From: Sulfitobacter noctilucicola
GTDB taxonomy: Bacteria > Pseudomonadota > Alphaproteobacteria > Rhodobacterales > Rhodobacteraceae
DNA: 64,000 nt
Reading direction: 5' to 3'
Assembly: GCF_000622385.1 (NCBI RefSeq)
Contig: NZ_JASD01000008.1
Coordinates: forward strand, 1,860,001-1,924,000
Made by a program: the position numbers and the translations under genes. Positions 17,831-26,975 of this stretch are shown in pieces. Below the pieces are notes generated by a model. It worked only from the letters and a program-made list of their open reading frames with translations, was not told the DNA's origin and did no database searches. Position 1 is the stretch's first letter. Every line of letters starts with the position of its first letter.

Positions 17831-18057
17831 GGTCATCTACTTTCGTTTTGATCCGGTTTCTCCGCGTGTCAGTGTTCATCGATAACGAGTGAGCGGAGCG
17901 GGGGGCGAACATATACTTAGACGTGCAGGTAGTGGCTGGCACCGTCTTCTGCAATGCGCTGGGCTGACAGTCGTTTATCTGTGAAGGTCCCAAGCGTCGG
18001 TCAGATTAATTTTGGCGACAACAAGGCGTGACGGCAAAGTAACTTGCCATGCAGGCG

Positions 18058-18090
18058 AAAGCCGGGGCAGGCCGAAGACCACCCCGGCAA
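18058..18090 (-). terminator. Possible terminator after the AhpD-like gene
   Basis: GCCGGGG and CCCCGGC form a 7-bp GC-only stem around a 14-base loop, and on the minus strand it is followed by TTTCG. It is located 5 bases past the AhpD-like stop. The T-run is short, so partial read-through into the FrnE-like gene is plausible. Confidence 0.4.
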
Positions 18091-18094
18091 CTGA

Positions 18095-18664
18095 TCATTC
18101 AGCCGCGACTGCTGTTTTCTTTTCCCACGCAAATTTCTCAAACACCTGATCGACCGGTGTCTTCGCAAAGTGGTTAGTGTAGTTCGACATCAGCTTCTGC
18201 GCAGCACCCAGAATGATCTCAAGAATGTTGGTTTCTGTGAAACCCGCATCCAGAAATGCCTGCGTTTCAGCATCAGATACAAAACCACGGTCACGGATGA
18301 TAGCGAGCGTAAAAGTGCGCAGCGCTTCGAGCTTGTCTGTCGGCAGTGGTGTCTCGTTGCGCAATGCTTCGGTGATCGCGTCATCGATCTTCATCATCTT
18401 GGCGATACCGGTGTGGGCAGGCACACAGTAGTGGCAGTCGCTCTCAACGTTGATTGTCTGCCAAACCACTGTTTTTTCTTCATCTGTAAGTGAAGTAGCC
18501 ATGAATTGTTGGTGGGCAAAGTTATACGCGGCCAGCAGTGGGGGCGCGTCCGCCATAGTGCCGTGAAGGCCCGGAATGCGGCCATTGTTCTTGAGAGATG
18601 TTTCCAGAAGCGGCTTGCCCGCCTCGGGTGCAGATTCAATCGTATGGATTTTGAAGGACGCCAT
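18095..18664 (-). CDS. AhpD/carboxymuconolactone decarboxylase-family protein
   Basis: 189 residues. The segment VESDCHYCVPAHTG gives the AhpD-type Glu/Cys-x-x-Cys/His set (E74, C77, C80, H84), a thiol-peroxidase or peroxidase-partner signature. The rest is helical, as in the CMD fold. The ATG at 18664 follows an AGGAAAAATC site. A strong double palindrome lies 50-91 bases upstream. With the thioredoxin-fold FrnE-like gene and TetR regulator downstream, a thiol-redox or electrophile-stress unit is inferred. Decarboxylase activity is unlikely given the redox cysteines. Confidence 0.85.
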   Translation of the reverse strand: MASFKIHTIESAPEAGKPLLETSLKNNGRIPGLHGTMADAPPLLAAYNFAHQQFMATSLTDEEKTVVWQTINVESDCHYCVPAHTGIAKMMKIDDAITEALRNETPLPTDKLEALRTFTLAIIRDRGFVSDAETQAFLDAGFTETNILEIILGAAQKLMSNYTNHFAKTPVDQVFEKFAWEKKTAVAAE

Positions 18665-18713
18665 GATTTTTCCTTTCAGGTTTCTGTTTTACGATGGGGC
18701 AGAGATAGGAGTT

Positions 18714-18755
18714 TTTGAGTGATTGCTCAATGGTGCATTTGAGCAATCACTCAAA
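18714..18755. promoter_or_regulatory. Double palindromic operator (TetR-type)
   Basis: Perfect 17-bp inverted repeat, TTTGAGTGATTGCTCAA (18714-18730) and its complement (18739-18755), with an 8-base spacer. Each arm is itself a near-palindrome (TTGAGYRATYRCTCAA), so the site offers two dimer-binding positions. Its place upstream of the AhpD-like gene and the TetR gene in the same cluster make TetR binding likely. Confidence 0.75.
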
Positions 18756-19056
18756 TGTGAGAGGAGGTAAAAAAAGGACTCTCTTCCGTTAAAGAGTTGC
18801 CATCTTTTGATGCAACATTCTGGAAGGCATCGCAGCGTGCTTTGGGATCTATAGGTACGCGGACAGACGCAGCGGTAGCGTGATCAGGCCATCGACGGGT
18901 TCGAAATGCTTGCAATGGCAATTCCAAAATTCTATTATAAGTTGTCTTATTCTTTCCTCAAACACGTCATGGATTTGTCGCGGAGAGGGTTTCCTATAGA
19001 CCGACAACTTCGACGCCCAGGTAAAATGCGCCGAATAACAAAAGGAAACGAGCGCT
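18756..19056. other. Intergenic stretch before the response-regulator cluster
   Basis: About 300 bases between divergent genes. No protein-like frame was found. It should hold the promoter of the response-regulator gene; AAAGGAAAC just before 19057 is its ribosome site. Confidence 0.45.
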
Positions 19057-20025
19057 ATGCATATCTTCGTAGTGGATGATGACCCGCTAATGCTGGAACT
19101 TCTTTCGGAGACCTTGCGTGAAGAGGACGGTTTCCGCCTTGATATGTATGCATCCGCAGAAGCCGGTCTGGCCGCGCTGGACAGCAAGGAAGAGACATAC
19201 GACTGTATGTTGCTTGATATCATGCTTCCCGGGATGGACGGAGTAGAGCTTTGCGAAGTTCTGCGGAAATCCAGCCGGTATGTTTCCACACCAATCCTAA
19301 TGATTACGGGCAGTGCTGAAATCGGCCTGATGGATCGCGCGTTCAAGGCAGGGGCCACTGACTTTATCCTCAAGCCGTTTAACCAGAACGAGCTGAAGGC
19401 GCGGGTAAACATGGCCGGTATGTTGAACCAGAGCCTCGCGGTTTCCAGCCACACCATGCGGGAACTGACAGAACGGATGAAAATCCGTTTCGAAGAACCG
19501 CTTGATCTGGCTATTCCCGGAATGTGCAACGCGCTGGCGCTGGAGAACGAGCTTCTACGCTACCGGGCGGGCTGTTTCGCAATGACGATGTTCAGTTTCG
19601 AGGTGATCGGTCTGCGCGGCATATACCGTTCTGTCCGAACGCCTGCCTTCCGCACCTGTCTTGATCTGATCGGCAAAGCCGCAGTGGACATGCTCAAGAA
19701 CTACAACGCGCGACTGGCATATATAGGTCGGGGCCGTTTCGTCGGTGTCATCATGGACCGGAACCGCCATGAGCGTGACTTCTTAAGCGCCGCCCTCAAC
19801 CGTAAGCTTGCCAAAATCTGGGATGTGGGTGCCACGGGCGTACCTGTCCCGCCCGAAACGCAGTTTTCTGCAATTGCTGCACAGCGGCTGTGGTCCGGTA
19901 TCTCGGCAGGCGACATGCTTCGGGTCTTCGTAGATGCTTCCGGCAGCTTGGGTGATCTGACAGAAGACGATGAGAACGACCTTTTTGCCAGGTTGGACAA
20001 AGAACTCACTCAGGTGCCCAAGTAA
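19057..20025 (+). CDS. Response regulator with degenerate GGDEF-like output domain (1)
   Basis: 322 residues. The REC domain (1-120) has the acidic pair in FVVDDDP, phospho-acceptor Asp54 in LLDIMLPGMDG, Thr in ITGSA and Lys in LKPF. After a helical linker, residues ~160-310 look like a diguanylate-cyclase fold (FSFEVIGLRGIYR, CLDLIGKAAVDML, ARLAYIGRGRFVGVI, then WSGISAGDML) with IGRGRF where GGDEF would stand. Catalysis is therefore unlikely. A near-relative follows at 20178. Its partners are presumably the Hpt protein and kinases in the same cluster. Confidence 0.85.
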   Translation: MHIFVVDDDPLMLELLSETLREEDGFRLDMYASAEAGLAALDSKEETYDCMLLDIMLPGMDGVELCEVLRKSSRYVSTPILMITGSAEIGLMDRAFKAGATDFILKPFNQNELKARVNMAGMLNQSLAVSSHTMRELTERMKIRFEEPLDLAIPGMCNALALENELLRYRAGCFAMTMFSFEVIGLRGIYRSVRTPAFRTCLDLIGKAAVDMLKNYNARLAYIGRGRFVGVIMDRNRHERDFLSAALNRKLAKIWDVGATGVPVPPETQFSAIAAQRLWSGISAGDMLRVFVDASGSLGDLTEDDENDLFARLDKELTQVPK

Positions 20026-20177
20026 GAGCCAATGCAGTGATGTCAGGTGAACAATCTGATGAATTTGCAGGAGATTGTTTCGAAACGCCCAAATTTGGCC
20101 ACGTTTCGCGTTCAGGTAGAGGGTAGCGAACAGGCATAACCACACTTGCGAAGCAAGAGGGTGTAGTGGAGAGAAAA

Positions 20178-21167
20178 ATGAGAATTCTGGCCGTTGATGA
20201 TGATCCGATCATTCTTGAGCTGCTGACCCAGTTCGTCAGCATAATTGGCGAGCATGAACTGATGACAGCGCAGTCCGGCCCTGAAGCGCTTGATCTCGTG
20301 CATGCGCCTGACACCGGAACTTTTGATTGTTTTCTCTTTGACATTCAAATGCCGCATATGGATGGCATACAACTGACCGGTGCGATCCGCGAGACAACGC
20401 GCTATGCTGACACACCGATCCTTATGCTGACGGCCATGTCGGACAGACGCTACATTGATGCGGCCTTTACGGCTGGCGCGACCGACTACGTCACAAAACC
20501 GTTTGAAATCCCAGAGCTTAAGGCACGTCTTGCCCTTGTCGAAGGATTGGTGCAGGCGCGTAAATCCCGCACGCGAAAGATCTTTGCAACACAGGGACTT
20601 TCGGCAGGTCAACACTCCGAAGATGTCGCTCACACTATAGGCCTTCACGAGCCGATCTCTGTTTACGATGTGGACAAGGTTATTGATTACACGGCCATGC
20701 AGAACTACGTGGCGCAACTTGCGCGCGGCGCGCTGTTCGGGTCGTCCACTTTTGCCTTCACGATCCGCAAAATCGAAGAGCATCACGCCGCGATGTCCGC
20801 CTTCGAGTTCGCCAGCCTTATCTCCGACGTATCCGAGGTAATTTCGGATACGCTGGCAGAGTATGAGTTCCTGATGGCTTATGCCGGCAACGGGACATTC
20901 GTTTGTGTAACCGAAAGCGGATGGCGCCCGAATATGTCCAATCTGATGGACGCGGTGAACCTGTCTCTGTCCAGAACAGAACTTTATGATAACGCTGGCC
21001 AGCAGCTTTATGTGCGCGTCAGCGCCGGAGAGGCCGTCCGCCTGATCTGGAAATCCGAAAGCTCGGTTATGGAAGCGGTAGGGGTCGCCCACGCATCCGC
21101 AGAAGCCGCCAGTGTAAGGCACGAGCGGGCTATGAACGATCTCTGGATTACAGAGCACCGCGCATGA
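20178..21167 (+). CDS. Response regulator with degenerate GGDEF-like output domain (2)
   Basis: 329 residues from the ATG at 20178, 4 bases after GGAGAG; a GTG 12 bases earlier is less likely. The REC domain has ILAVDDDP, phospho-acceptor Asp55 in LFDIQMPHMDG, Thr in LTAMS and Lys in TKPFE. The C-terminal ~190 residues follow the same plan as the preceding protein (STFAFTIRKIEEHH, VISDTLAEYEFLMAYAGNGTFVCV, VRVSAGEAVRLIW), with AGNGTF at the GGDEF position. The stop overlaps the Hpt gene (ATGA). The output function is not known. Confidence 0.85.
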   Translation: MRILAVDDDPIILELLTQFVSIIGEHELMTAQSGPEALDLVHAPDTGTFDCFLFDIQMPHMDGIQLTGAIRETTRYADTPILMLTAMSDRRYIDAAFTAGATDYVTKPFEIPELKARLALVEGLVQARKSRTRKIFATQGLSAGQHSEDVAHTIGLHEPISVYDVDKVIDYTAMQNYVAQLARGALFGSSTFAFTIRKIEEHHAAMSAFEFASLISDVSEVISDTLAEYEFLMAYAGNGTFVCVTESGWRPNMSNLMDAVNLSLSRTELYDNAGQQLYVRVSAGEAVRLIWKSESSVMEAVGVAHASAEAASVRHERAMNDLWITEHRA

Positions 21168-21526
21168 AAGACCTGAACGAGACGTTGCCGGGTATCGAAC
21201 GGATTAAACTGCGCTTTCTGGACCTTCTGCAATCCCGACAGGGGGCAATAGCGCAGTGCGCATTGACCGCTTGGGAAGCTTCCGATCCCGACGTGGTGCG
21301 TAACCAACTTTCCGAAGCTCAAGGCATTTTGCACCAGATCGCAGGAAGCGCAGGTTCACTTGGGTTTGCATCTTTGGGGCAGATCGCACGAGACTGCGAA
21401 GGCGACATTATTCAGTATGTCTCCCACGCTCATCAAACGCCTGTGCCAGTCTGTGTGGAGGTCATGGAGAGCCTCGACAGATTTGTATCGGCAAGCCAGG
21501 ATTTGCTGCAGGACGCTGCACAATAA
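21164..21526 (+). CDS. Histidine phosphotransfer (Hpt) protein
   Basis: 120-residue all-helical protein with the Hpt motif HQIAGSAGSLGF; His57 is the expected phospho-acceptor. It starts within the stop of the response-regulator gene (ATGA) and ends directly before a strong terminator. A free Hpt module next to REC proteins and a REC-bearing hybrid kinase (23784-26975) makes a multistep phosphorelay likely. Confidence 0.85.
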   Translation: MKDLNETLPGIERIKLRFLDLLQSRQGAIAQCALTAWEASDPDVVRNQLSEAQGILHQIAGSAGSLGFASLGQIARDCEGDIIQYVSHAHQTPVPVCVEVMESLDRFVSASQDLLQDAAQ

Positions 21527-21550
21527 AGCCGCCTCAAGGGCGGCTTTGTT
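21525..21550 (+). terminator. Rho-independent terminator after the Hpt gene
   Basis: AAAGCCGCC and GGCGGCTTT form a 9-bp stem with a 5-base loop, followed by GTT. It starts inside the stop region of the Hpt gene and separates it from the convergent CheY-like gene. Confidence 0.85.
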
Positions 21551-21594
21551 CTGAAATCATCACATTTTAGTCAGACCAGTCGACGCGAGACGCC

Positions 21595-21969
21595 TTAGTC
21601 CGCGCGTCCGATGGCATTTTTGATCTGGTCCCCAAGGGTCATCGGATCAAAGGGCTTGCTAATCACTTCAGCAGCACCAGTATCAAGCAACTCTTCAATC
21701 TCTGCGTGCTGGGCGCGTGCGGTCATAAATATCGCGGGGATGTCGGCAAACGCAGCCTTCTTGCGCATCTGCTCAAGTGTCTGACGACCGGTCATGCCGG
21801 GCATCATCATATCCAGCAGCACAACATCGGGCGTATAGCTTTCGACCTTGGCAAGCGCTGCCTCTCCGGACTCGCATTGAACGATCTCGAATTCGCCTGA
21901 AAGGCCCAAAGCCATCTCGGCGATTTCACGGATGTCGGCGTCGTCTTCTACATGAAGAAGTTTAATCAT
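21595..21969 (-). CDS. Single-domain CheY-like response regulator
   Basis: 124 residues, a REC domain only: LLHVEDDADI acidic site, Asp53 in VVLLDMMMPGMTG, Thr in FMTARA and Lys in ISKPFDP. It has no output domain, so it acts by protein contact or as a phosphate sink. It lies downstream of a histidine-kinase gene on the same strand (15-base gap) and is probably in its operon. Confidence 0.93.
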   Translation of the reverse strand: MIKLLHVEDDADIREIAEMALGLSGEFEIVQCESGEAALAKVESYTPDVVLLDMMMPGMTGRQTLEQMRKKAAFADIPAIFMTARAQHAEIEELLDTGAAEVISKPFDPMTLGDQIKNAIGRAD

Positions 21970-21984
21970 TACGTGCCCCTCGTA

Positions 21985-23634
21985 TCAGGCGATTTGTTTT
22001 GTGTCGCTGTTATCAGCCGCTATCATATCAGGAAGAACCTTGGGCAGGGTGAAAAAGAACGTGGTGCCGACACCAACCTCTGTTTCAAATCCGATCGAGC
22101 CGCCAAGGTTCTCCACGATAGCTCGGCAAATGCTTAACCCCAGACCTGTACCGCCCTTGGACGCACGGTCAGAGTTTGTCATGTCTGCAAAGCGGTCAAA
22201 GATTTTGTGCTGCTCGTTGGCGGGAATACCCTGACCACTGTCCTTGACAGCAATGCGTACCTGTTCGGCGTCGTCTTCGACACTGACTGTAATGCTGCTG
22301 CCTGGTGATGAAAATTTGTAAGCGTTTGATAGAAGGTTCGTCAAAACCTGAATGATCCGGTTCGGATCGGTATGCATCATCACAGGGGCGTCGACGCCCT
22401 GCAGAACAGTCTCCACACCGAACCGCTGCTGGAACATCGCGTTCGCGGTGTCTGTCTCCTGCACCAGCTCAGCCAAGTCTACCTCTTTGATATCAAAGTC
22501 CATCTGTCCATTGGAAATCTTATCGAGGTCGAGAATGTCGTTAATGATAAGGATCAAGCGATCCGCGTTTCTATGCGCAATTTCAAGAAGGGCAGAGGCT
22601 TTGTCAGGCAGCTCACCGGCTGAACCGGACAAAAGCAGACCCATCGCGCCTTTGATCGACGTGAGCGGTGAACGCAGCTCGTGGCTGACCGTCGAGATGA
22701 ACGCAGATTTTTGCTGTTCTTGCTCAAGGTGTTCAGAGATATCGTTAAACAGGATCAGATAGCGGCCCGTTCCGGCACCACCGGGCAAAAACTTTACGCT
22801 GACGTGCATAGGTACACCAAGCAAACTCGCTTTGAACTGTGTGCTGGATCCGCCGTTCTTACGCAGTGTGCGGCAGGCCTGAAGCACCTCTTCAATTTCC
22901 TGATCATGGTTCAGGTCACTGAGGTTCTTCGATTTGTACTCTGCTTCGCTCATCGACAAGCGACCCTTGGCGGACCTGTTCATATAGCTGAACTTCTCCG
23001 TCTCGGAATCGACAATCCAGATGTCGTCCCGCAGCTCGTTAAGCGTCTGTGTCGTTTGCCGTTCCGTGATCAGATCGTGCGCTTGCGTGACATCGGTACG
23101 GGCGGAAATCGAACCGGACCAATTTCCATCTTCGTCAAAAAGCGGCATGATCGTTGCATGTGTAAACAGGACACTACCGTCCTTGTGGCGCAGCTGCGTC
23201 TCGCCCTGCCATGTTTTCCCGCGTTCCAGAAACCCGCGCACCTCGTCGGCCTTGTTCTTCGCAGGGTCGTCATACAGCACACGAACTTGCTGACCGATCA
23301 ATTCTTCGCGCGAATATCCAGTGAGGGAGAGCAGGCTGTCATTAACTTCTGTCAGCGCGTTCTGGTCGTTCACGATATTGATGCAGGCGTGCTTGTTCAG
23401 TGCGTCAAGCCGTTGGGACATTGACAGTAATTCGGTTGCAGAACTGGCTTTCGCTTTGCGACGCAGGATATATGTCGGCAACAGGCTGGCAACCGCGATT
23501 GCGCCGCCCGCCGGTAGAACGCTGCCCAATGTTCCGGTCAGAAACGCAGTAGAAGCTGCGTACCAGACAGCTGCAACACCACAGCCGCTGAGTGCGGCTA
23601 GAGCAACTTCATTTTTCTGTTTTTCCGGTGCCAT
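21985..23634 (-). CDS. Membrane PAS-domain sensor histidine kinase
   Basis: 549 residues from the ATG at 23634 (AGGTGA 7 bases upstream; the frame is open 12 codons earlier). Two short hydrophobic segments lie in residues ~10-57. One PAS domain covers ~75-190 (NDSLLSLTGYSREELIG), with a second PAS-like region ~195-300. The HisKA box FISTVSHELRSPL has His318. N box NLLSNAYKF, G1 DSGQGIP and G2 GGTGLGLSI complete the ATPase domain. No periplasmic sensor is evident, so an internal cue is likely. The CheY-like gene follows. Confidence 0.95.
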   Translation of the reverse strand: MAPEKQKNEVALAALSGCGVAAVWYAASTAFLTGTLGSVLPAGGAIAVASLLPTYILRRKAKASSATELLSMSQRLDALNKHACINIVNDQNALTEVNDSLLSLTGYSREELIGQQVRVLYDDPAKNKADEVRGFLERGKTWQGETQLRHKDGSVLFTHATIMPLFDEDGNWSGSISARTDVTQAHDLITERQTTQTLNELRDDIWIVDSETEKFSYMNRSAKGRLSMSEAEYKSKNLSDLNHDQEIEEVLQACRTLRKNGGSSTQFKASLLGVPMHVSVKFLPGGAGTGRYLILFNDISEHLEQEQQKSAFISTVSHELRSPLTSIKGAMGLLLSGSAGELPDKASALLEIAHRNADRLILIINDILDLDKISNGQMDFDIKEVDLAELVQETDTANAMFQQRFGVETVLQGVDAPVMMHTDPNRIIQVLTNLLSNAYKFSSPGSSITVSVEDDAEQVRIAVKDSGQGIPANEQHKIFDRFADMTNSDRASKGGTGLGLSICRAIVENLGGSIGFETEVGVGTTFFFTLPKVLPDMIAADNSDTKQIA

Positions 23635-23783
23635 CGATTCACCTGCTTTTACAAAACATACGCCCACCAATGACTGGTAGACCGCATTTTTGTTAAATCC
23701 TTATGCCAAGTATATGCAGATGAAACTGGGCGGTATTATGTCCAAGTCTGCACGAACTTTGGGCGGTATATAATCCGCCGCAA

Positions 23784-26700
23784 CTATGAGGCGATTGATC
23801 CATCGAAGTCGACAGCGGAGACGAGTGTTGCGATGCCGGCACGGCTTTTGACGAGGCTCGCAAAGAGACGAGAATCGTATTTCCGGTCTGCATCAGCAGA
23901 CAACGCAACGATCCGGGCATGTGGCTGACGCTCGATGATTTCATCCAGAAGGGTATTGGCATCACCGTCTGGCAGGGTCCAATCCAATAGGACGACGTCA
24001 AAGTGACCCGCGCAGATTGCCTTTTTCGCAGCTGCAAGCGAACTGGCGTTTTGAATATCAGCAACGCCACTCAACGCACCCGATACGACTTCGGCAAAAT
24101 CGCTGTCATCCTCGATATGCAACAAGGAAGGCACATCAAGCGGTCTAAGCGTTAGTCTGGGCGAATACGTCTGGGACTTCCCTGCCTTGTTCGACAATGG
24201 AATGGTGAACCAAAAAACCGTCAAGCCGTTCGGAATGCTTTCAAACCCGATCTTTCCACCGTGTCTGAGCACAATTTGTCTTGTGATATTAAGCCCAAGT
24301 CCGGTGCCGCCTTTGGCGCGTGTGTCGGAGCTGTCTGCTTGTGAGAAAGCTTCGAAGATCCGAGAGCGGAAAGCGTCGGGGATGCCCGGTCCGGTATTCT
24401 GGACAAAAACAATCGCCTGATTGTCGATACGCTCCGCCCTGACGATGACTTCGCTGCCTGTGTCGGAATATTTGCATGCGTTGGAAATCAGATTGGCCAA
24501 AACCTGCTTGGTACGGCGCGCATCCGCAAGAATGACAAGCGGTTCTTCCTGAACCTCAAATCTCAGTGTGTTTTCGTGCGTCACAGCAAATGGGAGAATT
24601 TCACGTTCGGTGTTCTCCATCACTTCGCCAAGATCAACATCTTCGATGTCGAAGGTAATCTCTCCCGAGGCAATCCTCTCAAGATCAAGGATGTCGTTTA
24701 CAAGATCGGTCAAGCGTTCGGCGTTAGAGCTGGCAATCTCGATCAGACGTGCGTTCCCTTTGCTCAACTCTAGGTCCTTGGAGGCCGTCAAAAGCCCCAA
24801 AGCACCCTTGATAGAGGTTAGCGGGGTGCGCAGTTCATGGCTGACGGTTGAGACAAATTCGTCCTTCAACTGGGCCAGTCGTTTCTGCTCTGTGATGTCG
24901 ATCACCTGAGTAATGAACAGGTTGGTGCCTTCGTTTTTGTCGAAAGACCAAGAGATGTTCAGAAGGCCCCAGCGTTCGCGATCTCCTGCGCAGATGATAC
25001 GGTGTTCACCAGTATAAACGGACGACTCACCTTCCTTCATCAAATCTGTGACGGCGATGTACATCGCCTTGCGGTGTTCCCGTGGGATCAGGTCGGCAAG
25101 CTGGCCGTTCTGAAGAAGGTCCTTTTCACTGCGGCCGCTAAGCTGACAGAAAGCTGCGTTCACACCAATAAAGTCGCCTTTGTCATTCGTCATCGCCATG
25201 CCGATAGGGGCGTTTGACAAGACCTGCCGGAAAAGCTTCTCGCTGGCCTCCAGCGCGTTTCTGTCGTGTCGAAGGCCGGTCACGTCGGTCTGCGTGCCAA
25301 TCATGCGCAAGGCAGTGCCATCAGTGTCACGTTCAACGATCACGGCATCTGACCGCATCCACGACCATCCGCCTTCGCGGTTCTTCAGTCGGTATTCAGC
25401 AATCGAGCGTTCGGTCCGCCCTTCGATACAGTCCAGGTCAGCCTTGGCAAGAACAGCTACATCATCAGGATGGATGCGCGACATAAAGAGCTTCTGGGTG
25501 TCCAAGCCTCCGCAATTGTCGTCAAACCCCATGATCCGGCACCATGTCTCGGATACTTCGGACTTTCCGGTTGTAAGATTAATGTCGAAAACGCCAATCT
25601 CTGCGCCTTGCAACGCCATGTCATAAAGCGCCTTGTTGCGTGTCAGATCGCGCTGTGCGTTATTTTGTTTTGTCAGGTCGCGAAGGATAACAGTCGTTGA
25701 TGCTGTTCCCTCACTGTCAATCCAGTCATTGCGCTGCAAATCCAGCTCGAGCCTGCGACCATCTTTGCTGTTTCCGATTGCATTGTGCGTCTCGGTCGGA
25801 ACTGGCAGTTGCGAAGCAAGATAGGAAAACCTCATTCCCCGCATCTCGGCGTCCGTGTATCCAAAACAATTCTGCGCAGCGAGGTTGGCAAACCGAACCC
25901 TGTCTGAATCATCGAGCAAGAGAACCGATGTCACGTCGTTTTCGATGATCGATTTATTCTCTTCTTCGCGCGCAGTGATTTGTTTCGCACGTAGCTTCGC
26001 AATCTCCGCCAAAGACGCTGACTGTCTGCGAAAACTGCGCAGCACCATCACAAGAAACGCCGTGAGGGCAAGACCGGCAATCAAAACGGCAAGTGGCTGG
26101 TAGGTGTGGAAACGTTCATCGAAACTGGCCGTGCTTGAATAGGCAAGCGTCCACGTTCTGCCGAACTGGTCAATCTGATAGGTCGCCGCGTACTGTCCCG
26201 CCTCTTCCGTATTGTCGCCAACGTCGTAGATCAATTCCCCGTCTTCTGCTGAGGGGCCATCATATACACGTACGGTAAAGCTTGACCCATGCCCTGCGGT
26301 CAGGCCGTCGATCAGATTGTGCGAGACAAAGCCAGCACTCACCCAGCCTTTGAACTCACCCGGGTCGCCGACATCGTCATGCACAAATATTGGCGTAAAA
26401 AGCACAAAGCCGAGAACCCGCTTGTCGGCCGTTACAAGTTGCACAGGCGGTGTCATCTGGGGCTGCCCCGTCGCCTTTGCGCGCTCAAGGGATTCTGCAC
26501 GGTCAGTCGTAAACGAAAGATCAAGACCGATTGCGCTTTGGTTTGTTACCTTTGGTTCAACATACTTGAGGATGTAGTGCTGATCGCTGTCCGAGCGCCG
26601 CTTGATCGTAAAGTTTGGCCGCCCCTCCATGCGCATTTTGCGAACAAAAGGATAAAGCTCTTCATCGGAAATGCCTACGACAAGAGCCAGACCGCCGATG

Positions 26701-26975
26701 CTTGGCAGTTTCTCTCTGACCTGAAGGGTTTCGACATATGTCTCGAAATTGTCTTCGGTTACCTTGTCGGCCGATGCAACGTAGGCGGCAATGCCGTTGA
26801 TGCTTTGAAGATATGTGGAAAGCCTGGCGCGCAGCACCTGAACACCGGCGTCTGACAGTCGCTGGAATTCGCGGTCGGCGACCTTGGTGTTATTATCAAC
26901 GCTTGCGTGATACCAGCTACCTGTGAGGCCAAGGCACAACACGACGAGAAATATTTCTAAACGTGATGTCACCAC
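23784..26975 (-). CDS. Hybrid sensor kinase: CHASE-PAS(3)-HisKA-HATPase-REC
   Basis: 1063 residues. TM1 is near residues 7-22. A periplasmic CHASE-type domain spans ~25-290 (YLQSINGIAAYVASAD; DLSFTTDRAESLERAKATG), and TM2 is at ~294-314. Three PAS regions follow (~340-440, 450-570, 575-700), with HPDD and ITEQ motifs. The HisKA box FVSTVSHELRTPL has His713; GTGLGLNI closes the ATPase. The C-terminal REC (~930-1063) has LHIEDDSDF and Asp in VVLLDWTLPDGD, though its last conserved Lys is not obvious. CHASE domains bind small extracellular ligands. It probably feeds the nearby Hpt. Confidence 0.93.
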   Translation of the reverse strand: MVTSRLEIFLVVLCLGLTGSWYHASVDNNTKVADREFQRLSDAGVQVLRARLSTYLQSINGIAAYVASADKVTEDNFETYVETLQVREKLPSIGGLALVVGISDEELYPFVRKMRMEGRPNFTIKRRSDSDQHYILKYVEPKVTNQSAIGLDLSFTTDRAESLERAKATGQPQMTPPVQLVTADKRVLGFVLFTPIFVHDDVGDPGEFKGWVSAGFVSHNLIDGLTAGHGSSFTVRVYDGPSAEDGELIYDVGDNTEEAGQYAATYQIDQFGRTWTLAYSSTASFDERFHTYQPLAVLIAGLALTAFLVMVLRSFRRQSASLAEIAKLRAKQITAREEENKSIIENDVTSVLLLDDSDRVRFANLAAQNCFGYTDAEMRGMRFSYLASQLPVPTETHNAIGNSKDGRRLELDLQRNDWIDSEGTASTTVILRDLTKQNNAQRDLTRNKALYDMALQGAEIGVFDINLTTGKSEVSETWCRIMGFDDNCGGLDTQKLFMSRIHPDDVAVLAKADLDCIEGRTERSIAEYRLKNREGGWSWMRSDAVIVERDTDGTALRMIGTQTDVTGLRHDRNALEASEKLFRQVLSNAPIGMAMTNDKGDFIGVNAAFCQLSGRSEKDLLQNGQLADLIPREHRKAMYIAVTDLMKEGESSVYTGEHRIICAGDRERWGLLNISWSFDKNEGTNLFITQVIDITEQKRLAQLKDEFVSTVSHELRTPLTSIKGALGLLTASKDLELSKGNARLIEIASSNAERLTDLVNDILDLERIASGEITFDIEDVDLGEVMENTEREILPFAVTHENTLRFEVQEEPLVILADARRTKQVLANLISNACKYSDTGSEVIVRAERIDNQAIVFVQNTGPGIPDAFRSRIFEAFSQADSSDTRAKGGTGLGLNITRQIVLRHGGKIGFESIPNGLTVFWFTIPLSNKAGKSQTYSPRLTLRPLDVPSLLHIEDDSDFAEVVSGALSGVADIQNASSLAAAKKAICAGHFDVVLLDWTLPDGDANTLLDEIIERQPHARIVALSADADRKYDSRLFASLVKSRAGIATLVSAVDFDGSIAS

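Noticed and set aside
20112-21158. 348-codon minus-strand frame across the second response regulator
   Set aside because: The plus-strand frame has an intact REC domain; the minus frame has no recognisable motif.
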